A stretch of DNA of 51,644 bases, taken from assembly GCA_902825945.1 (NCBI GenBank), contig CADECY010000065.1, forward strand, positions 1 through 51,644, written 5' to 3'. Positions 25,897 through 33,148 of this stretch are shown here, piece after piece. The notes below the pieces were generated by a model that was not told the DNA's origin, did not search any database, and worked only from the letters and a program-made list of their open reading frames with translations. Position numbers and translations under genes: made by a program. Each line of letters starts with the position of its first letter. Position 1 is the stretch's first letter. The stretch is from an uncultured Acidobacteriota bacterium. Its GTDB lineage: Bacteria > Acidobacteriota > Terriglobia > Bryobacterales > Bryobacteraceae.

Positions 25897-27888
25897 ATGG
25901 CGAATTCGAAGATTTTCTCCCTGCTTTTCCGCTGCTTTCTTGCTTCCTGCCTGACTACGCTGAGCTTCGCTCAGGGCCTCACCTGTCAGACCGCCGAATT
26001 GACTCCAGGTACCGCCCTGGACGGCGCGCTCGACGCTAACGACTGTGCTTTACGCGACGCCATCTCCAGTGGAACGAGTACGGCATATGCCAAGCGCTTC
26101 ACCTTCTCGCTGGCCGAAGCCGCGGTGGTGACGCTGTCCGCGGAGTCGAGCGAGTTCGATACGTTCCTCGTGCTCTACGCGACCGACCCCACCCGGCTGG
26201 CCGGGTCCAATGATAATGCGCCGGACCACCCCACCAACTCGAAGCTCGTGGCCAATCTGCCGGCCGGGAGCTATGTCGCAATTGTAAGTTCTCCCCGGCC
26301 CGGTTTGACTGGCCGATTCAAGATCAACGCCGCCCCCGAGAAGCCGCGTGAATGTCCGCTGCTCACGCTCGCCGCCACGGGAGCGACCGAAGGCTCATTC
26401 ACATCGTCCACCTGCCGTTTCCTCGACCAGAATCCATTTTCGACCAACGACGCGTTTGTCACGTTCTATAGCCTGACGATTCCGCGCAACGGCGTGCTCA
26501 GTATCAAGGCCGATACCGGAATCGCCAATTTCTCGATGGTGGCGACGATCTCGACCACGATCGGATTCCGCGGGAACTCGGAACTGTTGGCAAGCGTACC
26601 CGCGGGCGAGGCACTGTTCAGCGTCAGCGGCAGAGGTCAAGGCACCTACTCGCTGAACGTCTCGATCGAAGACCAGCGGCCCTGCGCGCTGGAGCCGGTT
26701 GAGCCGGGCGCCGAGGTGAATGCCGCGCTCGACGCGCAAGGCTGCCGCGTGCTCGACTTCCTGCTGCCTTCTGGCGACCCGACACCAGTGAAGCTTTACC
26801 GGTTCACCGTGGACAAGGCGAAGATCCTCACGATCGATCAAACCTCGCCGATCATCGATACCTACCTCATCCTGTTGAATCAACAGTCGCGCGTACTGGG
26901 CGTGAACGACGACCGTGACCGCACCACTACTGACTCCCGGATTGTCATACATCTTCCCGCGGGAACCTACATCGCCGGAGCGTCGGCTTTCGACACAACC
27001 GATATCGGCCCCTACACCTTGAAGCTCGCCGCCGCCGACCCGCATCCGTGTCCGGCTCCCGATCTGGTGTCCGGCCAGGCGCAGGAGGGAACGCTTTCGA
27101 CCGAAGGCTGCCGTTTCCTCGATCTGGTTCCGTTGTCGACCAATGTCACTCTCGTCACGCCGTTTCGCGTCACGACGTCCGGACGGAAGGGGTTGAACCT
27201 CAATCTACGTTCGAACGTCGCGGGGCAGACCCTGTCGTTGTTGACGCCTCAATTCCAGGAAGTGGTTCGAAATTCCGTCAACCCGGCGGACCGGACGCTC
27301 GTGCTCGATTCCACCGTGCTCGCTGGACCGCACACGGTGCTCCTCTACAGCGCGGCCCAGGCGGCGCCCACCTACAACCTGACCGCCACGGTCACCGACG
27401 CGCGCGACTGCCCTGTCGCTGATCTCGGATTGAACGACGCACAGGACGGCACGCTCTCGACAGCCGACTGCCGTGCATCCGAGGCGCTGGTGTACACGAC
27501 ACTCGGCTCACCGGCTCGCACCTATAAGATGACCCTGCCCGCGAGAGGTCGCGTCACGGTCACTCTCGATCCGGCCGGATTCGTTCCGGCTCTGTTCGTC
27601 ACGCAGGGCTCGGACACTCCGCTCACCATCGCCACCGCGCAGGCTCCACAGCGAATCGGAATCCAGGGGATTTTCCCGGCCGGCGAATACCGATTCTACC
27701 CCACGACGCTCGACCGTCCCGGCTCCTTCACGATTCGCAGCACATTCCAGGCAGACGGCACCGTCTCGGCACAAAAGCAGGCCGAGACCGAACCCGTAGC
27801 GGAACCGTTGGGCTCCGGCTCGCTCGATGAGCTTCGAGGCGCCGCGCTCTCGAGCCATGAATTACCGGGTGCGAAGCGAGTGAAGTAG
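25897..27888 (+). CDS. Secreted protein with five PPC-like repeats
   Basis: 663 residues. The signal peptide ends near 26 (LTTLSFAQ). Five tandem beta-rich repeats of about 110-125 residues begin at cysteines 30, 153, 263, 385 and 505. Each repeat opens with a Cys, has a G-x-L/F element and a second Cys about 20 residues later, then a strand pattern; repeats 1 and 3 end with NDN/NDD and LPAG(S/T)Y. This resembles bacterial pre-peptidase C-terminal (PPC) domains, which aid secretion or substrate binding. The paired cysteines probably form one disulfide per repeat. No catalytic domain is attached. The C-terminal 45 residues are Glu/Pro/Ser-rich. TATCAT lies 19 nt before the start. It ends 1 bp from the convergent SUMF1 gene. 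Confidence 0.75.
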   Translation: MANSKIFSLLFRCFLASCLTTLSFAQGLTCQTAELTPGTALDGALDANDCALRDAISSGTSTAYAKRFTFSLAEAAVVTLSAESSEFDTFLVLYATDPTRLAGSNDNAPDHPTNSKLVANLPAGSYVAIVSSPRPGLTGRFKINAAPEKPRECPLLTLAATGATEGSFTSSTCRFLDQNPFSTNDAFVTFYSLTIPRNGVLSIKADTGIANFSMVATISTTIGFRGNSELLASVPAGEALFSVSGRGQGTYSLNVSIEDQRPCALEPVEPGAEVNAALDAQGCRVLDFLLPSGDPTPVKLYRFTVDKAKILTIDQTSPIIDTYLILLNQQSRVLGVNDDRDRTTTDSRIVIHLPAGTYIAGASAFDTTDIGPYTLKLAAADPHPCPAPDLVSGQAQEGTLSTEGCRFLDLVPLSTNVTLVTPFRVTTSGRKGLNLNLRSNVAGQTLSLLTPQFQEVVRNSVNPADRTLVLDSTVLAGPHTVLLYSAAQAAPTYNLTATVTDARDCPVADLGLNDAQDGTLSTADCRASEALVYTTLGSPARTYKMTLPARGRVTVTLDPAGFVPALFVTQGSDTPLTIATAQAPQRIGIQGIFPAGEYRFYPTTLDRPGSFTIRSTFQADGTVSAQKQAETEPVAEPLGSGSLDELRGAALSSHELPGAKRVK

Positions 27889-27889
27889 C

Positions 27890-29179
27890 TCACTCGGCTT
27901 CGACGCCGTTGTTCCAGTAGGAATGCATCTCGGCGGGTGCGGGAACCTTCAATGGCCGTACCAGCCGGAACCCCAGCCATTGCGCGTCGGTGTGATACCA
28001 GATGCTTTTCGGCAACTGCGGATCCTGCATTTTCCACGACGAGTCGGACGCGATGCGCGTCCCGCAACGGCACTTCTCGGCAGGGTCGTTCCACGATCCT
28101 CCGCGCACGGCGTGTGGATACGGCTTGGCGGCTTTCGACCACGGCATGTCGCCCGGTGACTTCGCGTAGAAGTCCGCCGAATAGCCGTCGAGCGTCCACT
28201 CCATCACGTTGCCGTGCATGTCGAACAGGCCCCAAGGATTGGGCTTCTTCGCTCCCACCTTGCCGTACTTGTCGCCGCTGTTGTCCTGAAACCAGGCGTA
28301 CTCGCTGAGTTTGGACGCGTCGGCGCCGAATGAATAGGGCGCTTGCGTGCCCGCGCGGCATGCGTACTCCCACTCGGCTTCGGTCGGGAGGCGATAGAAG
28401 TGTCCGGTCTTCGAACTCAGCCACTGCGCGTACTTGTTTGCCGCATGCTGGGTCATGCTGATGGCTGGGTATCCGTTGATGCCCATGCCGAAGCTCATCT
28501 CGACATAGGGCCGCGTCGGGTGGCTGACGGCATCGACCAGCGGATCACGGATCGATTCGGCGAACATGAACAGCCGGTACTCGTCCCATGTGACTTCGCG
28601 CGCGCCCATCCAGAACGGCTCGAGCTTCACCGGGTGCACCGGGCCTTCGTCCTTGCCGCGCCCCTCTTCCGAGTCCGGTGAGCCCATGCGGAACTCGCCG
28701 CCGGGGATCGGCACCATTTCGAACGAGACATCGGTTCCGGGGATCGCCGCGCGATAGGCCTTCATCTCTGCTTGCGATTGCTCTCTCGATCGGGCCACGA
28801 TGCGCGCGTGTAGATCCTTCGAGAGTTCGGCGTCGTCCTTCCGCTTGGGTTGCTTCGGACGCAGCGTAACTCCCGCCGGCCAGGCCGCGCCTTCCTGAAT
28901 CCAGGCCCGCAGCAGATCGATTTGCTCCTTGCGCAGCGCGGTTCCGCCGGGTGGCATTGCGCCGGGCTCGTTCGGGCCGAGCGCGACGCGCCGTAACAGC
29001 GAGCTCTTCGCCGGATCTCCGGGTTCGACGGCCTTGCGGATCATCGCCGCGGAATCGACACGCAGTCCACCCAGCGCCTTTTCAGGGCCGTGGCAATCGA
29101 GGCAAGCCGATTCGAGAACCGGTTGGATCTGTGTCTGGAAGTCCGCCGCGAAGAAGGCGAGCAGCAGTCCCTGAAACAT
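27890..29179 (-). CDS. Cytochrome c (PSCyt1-like) fused to a SUMF1/FGE-sulfatase domain
   Basis: 429 residues. The N-terminal domain (about 1-90) carries CLDCH at 26-30 in ESACLDCHGPEKALGG and MPPGG, the pattern of planctomycete cytochrome C1 domains. A charged linker follows. The C-terminal part (about 150-415) is a formylglycine-generating-enzyme-type fold: EMVPIPGGEFRMGSPDSEEG, YRLPTEAEWEYACRAGT, NPWGLFDMHGNVMEWTLDGY and RGGSWND. The catalytic cysteine pair of true FGE, expected right after RGGS, is absent; only KCRC follows. So it is probably not a sulfatase activator. The TGATG junction with the upstream Gfo/Idh gene shows coupling. Confidence 0.88.
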   Translation of the reverse strand: MFQGLLLAFFAADFQTQIQPVLESACLDCHGPEKALGGLRVDSAAMIRKAVEPGDPAKSSLLRRVALGPNEPGAMPPGGTALRKEQIDLLRAWIQEGAAWPAGVTLRPKQPKRKDDAELSKDLHARIVARSREQSQAEMKAYRAAIPGTDVSFEMVPIPGGEFRMGSPDSEEGRGKDEGPVHPVKLEPFWMGAREVTWDEYRLFMFAESIRDPLVDAVSHPTRPYVEMSFGMGINGYPAISMTQHAANKYAQWLSSKTGHFYRLPTEAEWEYACRAGTQAPYSFGADASKLSEYAWFQDNSGDKYGKVGAKKPNPWGLFDMHGNVMEWTLDGYSADFYAKSPGDMPWSKAAKPYPHAVRGGSWNDPAEKCRCGTRIASDSSWKMQDPQLPKSIWYHTDAQWLGFRLVRPLKVPAPAEMHSYWNNGVEAE

Positions 29180-30456
29180 CAGACGAACTTGGTGACGCCC
29201 GGCAGCGCCATGGGCTCCGGCGTGAAGCTGCCGTTCCAGTCGATCGGGTCGGGTCCGAGCTTCTGCTGCGAATTCAACGCGTCGTTCCAAGAGATCTGCT
29301 GGCCGGTGTATGCGGCCATGCGGCCCATGATGCCGAGCATCGTGGAGGTGGCCATCCAGACGCCGTCATTGATCAACTGGCCTTTGCGAATGGAGGCGAA
29401 AAGGGCATCGTGCTCGGCCTGGTACATGTCGTACTTCTGGCCTTCGAAGCTCCACTTCTTCGGACCGAGAATACGGGGGCTGGGGCCGCGCCCGATCAGG
29501 GCATGTCCGTTCGCGCCGAGAATGTAGTCGGAGTTCTCGTTGTGGCAGCCCGGAATCTGACGGCATCCGAGGAAGGCGCGCACGCCGTTCGGATAAAGAT
29601 AGTTCACCTGGAAGTGATCGTAGATGTTGCCCGCGTGTGCCGGAATCTGGCGTCCACCCGTTGCAACACAGCTCTCGGGCGGAACGTCGCCCATGACCCA
29701 TGCGACCTTGTCGACCGAGTGGATCGCCTGCTCGACGAGTCCGTCACCCGAGAGCCAGTTGAAGTTGTACCAGTTGCGGATCTGCCACTCGATGTCGCTC
29801 ATTCCGGCCGATCGTTCCGACGCGGGAGGCATCGGCTTCACTGGGCTGGTGTAGTAGGTGGCGTAGTAGGCGACCACGTTGCCGATGTCGCCGCCGCGCA
29901 CCCGCTCCATCGTGGCGCGGATTTGATTGGCGTAGCGCCAGCAGAATCCCGAGACCAGAGATACGTTCTTTTCCTTGGCGAGCTTGGCCGATTCGAGCAC
30001 CGACCGGACGCCCGGGGCATCCACCGCGATCGGCTTTTCGCAGAATACGTGCTTGCCCGCTTCGATTGCCGCGCGCAGGTGCCCGGGACGGAATCCGGGA
30101 GGCGTCGCGAGCAGGACCACGTCCACGCCCGAAGCGAGCACCTTCTTGTACGCGTCGAGTCCGGTGAACCGGTTCGCTTCCTCGACCTTGACCTTGGGGC
30201 CGGCCACCTTGCGCAGACTGTCGAGGCTGCTCGCGATGCGCGCCGGATCGATGTCGGCCACCGCGGTCAGTTCCGCGTAGTCATCGGCCTTCAGTGCTTG
30301 AGACGCGGCGCCGGTTCCGCGGCCTCCGCAGCCAACGAGACCGACCTTGATCGGCTTACTGTCGGGAGCTCCGCGGAGAATGGCGGGGACTGCTAGCGCC
30401 CCGGCCTTGAGCAAGTCGCGCCGCGCTGGGACGGGCAGATTCTTCAGATCCATCAT
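29179..30456 (-). CDS. Gfo/Idh/MocA-family oxidoreductase with Tat signal
   Basis: 425 residues from the ATG at 30456 (ATGs at 30453 and 30471 are alternatives). PARRDLLKAGALAVPAILRG is a Tat signal. The Rossmann NAD(P) site is VGLVGCGGRGTGAA, and the family lysine is in GKHVFCEKPIAVD. GDGLVEQAIHSVDKVAWVMG matches the glycosyl-hydrolase-109/Gfo-like subgroup common in planctomycetes and acidobacteria. These exported dehydrogenases bring bound NAD(P) through Tat and act on sugars or inositols; the substrate is unknown. It is followed directly by the SUMF1-cytochrome gene, and divergent from the rhamnonate-dehydratase-like gene with only 22 bp between. Confidence 0.9.
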   Translation of the reverse strand: MMDLKNLPVPARRDLLKAGALAVPAILRGAPDSKPIKVGLVGCGGRGTGAASQALKADDYAELTAVADIDPARIASSLDSLRKVAGPKVKVEEANRFTGLDAYKKVLASGVDVVLLATPPGFRPGHLRAAIEAGKHVFCEKPIAVDAPGVRSVLESAKLAKEKNVSLVSGFCWRYANQIRATMERVRGGDIGNVVAYYATYYTSPVKPMPPASERSAGMSDIEWQIRNWYNFNWLSGDGLVEQAIHSVDKVAWVMGDVPPESCVATGGRQIPAHAGNIYDHFQVNYLYPNGVRAFLGCRQIPGCHNENSDYILGANGHALIGRGPSPRILGPKKWSFEGQKYDMYQAEHDALFASIRKGQLINDGVWMATSTMLGIMGRMAAYTGQQISWNDALNSQQKLGPDPIDWNGSFTPEPMALPGVTKFV

Positions 30457-30478
30457 CCGATACGGTACCATTTTTCGT
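30457..30478. promoter_or_regulatory. Overlapping divergent -10 elements around GGTACC
   Basis: TACCAT on the plus strand (30466-30471) ends 7 nt before the GTG start of the dehydratase-like gene. TACCGT on the minus strand (30467-30462) ends 5-8 nt before the oxidoreductase ATGs. They share the palindrome GGTACC. With a gap this small, both genes probably use one bidirectional promoter with leaderless transcripts. Confidence 0.45.
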
Positions 30479-31732
30479 GTGAATCAGACTCGCAGGTCCT
30501 TTCTTCAAGCCGCCCTTGCCGGTGCCGGCGCAGGTCTCTCGTTTGCCGCGCCGGAAGACGCGGGGCTCAAGATTACGTCGGTCCGCGTCGTCAAGACGCG
30601 GCCGAAGAATCCGTTGCCGGTCTACACACCCGATCCGGGATCGTATTGGGTCAATCGCGAAGCGGCGCGTCCGATCACGATCTATCCCGAGTACACCGGC
30701 CGCCGCGGCGCTGGCTCGAAGTGGATGCCCGATCCGGCGGGCCCGATGGGTGCGATCACGGTCGAGGTATCGACGAACAAGGGGTTGAAGGGATACGGTA
30801 GCGGCGGCAACGGCGGCGGTCCGGTGATTGACGGGCATTTGGCGAAACTGCTCGCGGGCGAGAATCCCCTGAACATCGAGCGGCTGTGGGACGTGATGTG
30901 GCGCGCGACGCTGTTCTACGGGCGGGCGGGTGCCGCTTTGCACGCGATGAGCGCGATCGATCTCGCGCTGTGGGATCTGGCTGGCAAGGTCCGCGGAGTT
31001 CCCGTCTACGAATTGCTCGGCGGACGTACTTGGGAACGGATTCCCGCTTACGCGACGGGCAACGATGTCGAGCAGAGTGTGAAGTTCGGATACAAGAAGA
31101 TCAAGCTCGCGCTCCCGCATGGTCCGGGTCAAGGCAAAGACGGGCTGAAGAAGAATGTCGAACTGGTGAAACGAACCCGGGAGTTGCTGGGGCCGGACGG
31201 CTACATCATGATCGACTGCTGGATGGCGTTGACCGAGGCGTACACGATCGAACTCGCCGAAGCGGTGGCACCGTACAAAGTCTTCTGGCTCGAGGAGGTG
31301 TTGCAACCCGACGACTACGAAGGGTTCGGGCGGTTGAACGCGCGGATCGATTCGACCCTGCTGGCGACCGGCGAGCACGAGTACACGCGCTGGGGATTTC
31401 AGCGGCTGCTTCGCTACAAAGCGGTCGATATCTGGCAGCCGGAGATCATGTGGTGCGGCGGGATGTCGGAGATGCGGCACATCGGATCATTGGCGCTGGC
31501 GAACGGAGTTCCGCTGTATCCGCACGCGGGCGGATTTCCGGAGGCGATTCACTACCTTGCCTACTATCCGGTGATTACGTGGGCCGAGACCACGCTGCCG
31601 CCGCCGGGTGGACCTGATCGGGTGTACAAGACGTTCGAGGAGCAGCGCGGCGTGACGCGCGGACCGGAGGGGGTCTATTTTCAGCCGCCGGCGAGGCCGG
31701 GCTTCGGTTGGGAGATCGAGGTCAGCAACTGA
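30479..31732 (+). CDS. L-rhamnonate-dehydratase-like enolase-superfamily enzyme with N-terminal signal
   Basis: 417 residues from a GTG at 30479. QTRRSFLQAALAGAGAGLSF is a Tat-like signal. The body is a mandelate-racemase/muconate-lactonising type enzyme: KLALPHGPGQGKDG, MIDCWMALT (metal Asp), WLEEVLQPDDYEGF (metal Glu), ATGEHEYTRWGF and PHAGGFPE. The first and the last are typical of L-rhamnonate dehydratases, which remove water from sugar acids to give 2-keto-3-deoxy acids. A signal on such an enzyme is unusual, since dehydratases are normally cytosolic. The 3' end overlaps fliS, convergent, by 11 bp. Confidence 0.85.
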   Translation: MNQTRRSFLQAALAGAGAGLSFAAPEDAGLKITSVRVVKTRPKNPLPVYTPDPGSYWVNREAARPITIYPEYTGRRGAGSKWMPDPAGPMGAITVEVSTNKGLKGYGSGGNGGGPVIDGHLAKLLAGENPLNIERLWDVMWRATLFYGRAGAALHAMSAIDLALWDLAGKVRGVPVYELLGGRTWERIPAYATGNDVEQSVKFGYKKIKLALPHGPGQGKDGLKKNVELVKRTRELLGPDGYIMIDCWMALTEAYTIELAEAVAPYKVFWLEEVLQPDDYEGFGRLNARIDSTLLATGEHEYTRWGFQRLLRYKAVDIWQPEIMWCGGMSEMRHIGSLALANGVPLYPHAGGFPEAIHYLAYYPVITWAETTLPPPGGPDRVYKTFEEQRGVTRGPEGVYFQPPARPGFGWEIEVSN

Positions 31733-32141
31733 GGCTGACGGGCATCATCGCGCCGGAAGCGGCAACGGCCGGAGGCGGCACGGGTACGCAGTTTTCCCAG
31801 GCTTCGAGCAGGGTCGAAAGCAAGGCCTCCATCTCGACCAATTGAGCCTCGGTTTGATGGAAGTTGGCCTCGACCAGGAGGCGCTGCATGTAGTCGTAGA
31901 GTTCGACGAGGTTGGCCGCGATCTCGCCGCCGCGTTCGCGATTGACCGAGAGCGTGAGCTCGTTGATGATCTCGCTCGCCTTGGTGATCTGCCGACTGCG
32001 TTCGCGGATCTCGTTGTTGCGCACATGCCCGCGCGCTTTGCCCACCGCCTCGAGCGCGGCTCGATACAGGATCCGGACCAGTTCGAGTGGGTCCGCCTGC
32101 AAGATTTCGTTCTCGAGGTAGGTCTGCTGTGCCTGATACAT
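31722..32141 (-). CDS. fliS: Flagellin export chaperone FliS
   Basis: 139 residues. MYQAQQTYLENEILQADPLE is the usual FliS N-terminus, followed by LVRILYRAALEAVGKARGHV and a four-helix bundle with SEIINELTLSVNRERGGEIAANLVELYDYM. FliS binds the C-terminus of flagellin and stops premature polymerisation in the cytoplasm. A GGAGA site precedes the ATG. It lies 39 bp after flaG, so both are one transcript; fliD, often found between them, is absent here. The last 20 residues are Pro/Ala-rich and non-conserved. Confidence 0.92.
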   Translation of the reverse strand: MYQAQQTYLENEILQADPLELVRILYRAALEAVGKARGHVRNNEIRERSRQITKASEIINELTLSVNRERGGEIAANLVELYDYMQRLLVEANFHQTEAQLVEMEALLSTLLEAWENCVPVPPPAVAASGAMMPVSLSC

Positions 32142-32180
32142 CCCGTGGGTCTCCGTTGTTGGCGAAACTCGAGCGCGTGT

Positions 32181-32468
32181 CTAGCGGCTCAATTCCAGCT
32201 CATCGGCCATTCGGATCACGTATTCAGGCGGAAATTGCTGAATCACTTCGCGGGTCTTCTTGTCGATGATGCGAACGACAGGCCTGCCCGTCTCACGGTC
32301 CAGCAAAAACGTCAGCTCGTTCCGTTCTCCGAACTTCGAGGCTTCGTTCAATTTGCCGACCGCCTTGACAACTTCGCGATTCTCCGCACGAATCTCCGGA
32401 GTTCGCGGATCCACTGGTGCCAGTTGTAGCGATTGAAAGTTAGTTGCGTTGATCGCCGAGATCTCCAT
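32181..32468 (-). CDS. flaG: FlaG family flagellar protein
   Basis: 95 residues. The C-terminal half carries the FlaG pattern: LTFLLDRETGRPVVRIIDKK, then TREVIQQFPPEYVIRMADEL. The N-terminal 45 residues are variable. FlaG influences filament length and is usually cotranscribed with fliS or fliD. A strong AAGGAGG site lies 4 nt or so before the ATG, and a hairpin sits directly upstream of it. The gene begins a flaG-fliS unit behind a sigma28-like promoter. Confidence 0.9.
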   Translation of the reverse strand: MEISAINATNFQSLQLAPVDPRTPEIRAENREVVKAVGKLNEASKFGERNELTFLLDRETGRPVVRIIDKKTREVIQQFPPEYVIRMADELELSR

Positions 32469-32480
32469 CTCGACCTCCTT

Positions 32481-32502
32481 GGACGGAATCTCCTATCCGT
32501 CC
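32481..32502 (-). promoter_or_regulatory. 5' UTR hairpin of flaG with AGGAG loop (possible CsrA site)
   Basis: GGACGGA, 8-nt loop TAGGAGAT, TCCGTCC: perfect 7-bp arms, ending 2 nt before the flaG Shine-Dalgarno AAGGAGG. A GGA in a hairpin loop plus a second GGA in the ribosome binding site is the classic layout of CsrA repression of flagellar genes. CsrA binding is inferred; no csrA gene is in view. Confidence 0.55.
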
Positions 32503-32509
32503 AATGGAC

Positions 32510-32535
32510 TCATCGGCGGTTCCGGCGGCGCCTTA
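32510..32535 (-). promoter_or_regulatory. Sigma28 (FliA)-like flagellar promoter
   Basis: On the minus strand TAAG (32535-32532), 14 nt, GCCGATGA (32517-32510). The FliA consensus is TAAA-N15-GCCGATAA, so this is a near match with one base less spacing. It lies between the nuoB stop and flaG, correctly placed for flaG-fliS. Confidence 0.5.
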
Positions 32536-32549
32536 TTGGGAAAATCGCC

Positions 32550-33104
32550 TTAGTCGATATTGAGGACCCGGCGGGTCGTGCCGGTTTCCTTCTCGATCTT
32601 CTGCTGCAGCAGCGTGATGGCGTAGATCAACTGCTCGGGGCGGGGCGGGCATCCCGGGACGTAGACGTCCACCGGAATCACTTGGTTCACCGGAATCAGC
32701 GCGTAGTTGGAAAAGACGCCGGTCGAGGTGGCGCAGGCGCCCATCGAGATCACCCAGCGCGGCTCCGGCATCTGTTGATACAGCTTGCGGATCACCGGCG
32801 CCATCTTATTCGACACGCGTCCGGCGATGATCATGAGATCGGACTGCCGGGGCGATCCACGGAAGACTTCGGCGCCGAAGCGGGAGATGTCGAAGCGCGA
32901 GGCGCTCATCGCCATCATCTCGATGGCGCAGCAGGCCAGGCCGAACGTCATCGGCCAGATCGAGTTCTTGCGGGCCCAGTTGATGGCCTTGTCCACCGTA
33001 GTCAGCACGATCGAATCGTCGAATTCCTGCTGATTGTAGCCGTCGACCTTGTCGAACAGCCCTTCCACTTGGTCCAGGGCGGGGCGATATTCCCTCAAGT
33101 CCAT
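32550..33104 (-). CDS. nuoB: NADH-quinone oxidoreductase subunit B (orphan)
   Basis: 184 residues. The start at 33104 gives MDLREYRPALDQVEGLFDKV. All N2 cluster ligand regions are present: FGLACCAIEM with the adjacent Cys pair, GACATSTGVFSNY and VPGCPPRPEQL. NuoB carries the last Fe-S cluster of complex I, next to quinone. No nuoA, nuoC or nuoD flanks it; the neighbours are flagellar genes and malQ, so it is a detached copy, either the sole nuoB or a paralogue. GATAAT ends 6 nt before the ATG. Confidence 0.93.
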   Translation of the reverse strand: MDLREYRPALDQVEGLFDKVDGYNQQEFDDSIVLTTVDKAINWARKNSIWPMTFGLACCAIEMMAMSASRFDISRFGAEVFRGSPRQSDLMIIAGRVSNKMAPVIRKLYQQMPEPRWVISMGACATSTGVFSNYALIPVNQVIPVDVYVPGCPPRPEQLIYAITLLQQKIEKETGTTRRVLNID

Positions 33105-33148
33105 GGTCCGATTATCCCATAGGCCGCTACAATGGAGGAAGCTCACGC
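33105..33148. promoter_or_regulatory. Divergent nuoB/malQ promoters
   Basis: The 44-bp gap holds GATAAT on the minus strand (33116-33111), 6 nt before nuoB, and TACAAT on the plus strand (33128-33133), 15 nt before malQ. GGAGG follows the latter directly and could serve as the malQ ribosome binding site only if transcription begins further up. Confidence 0.45.
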
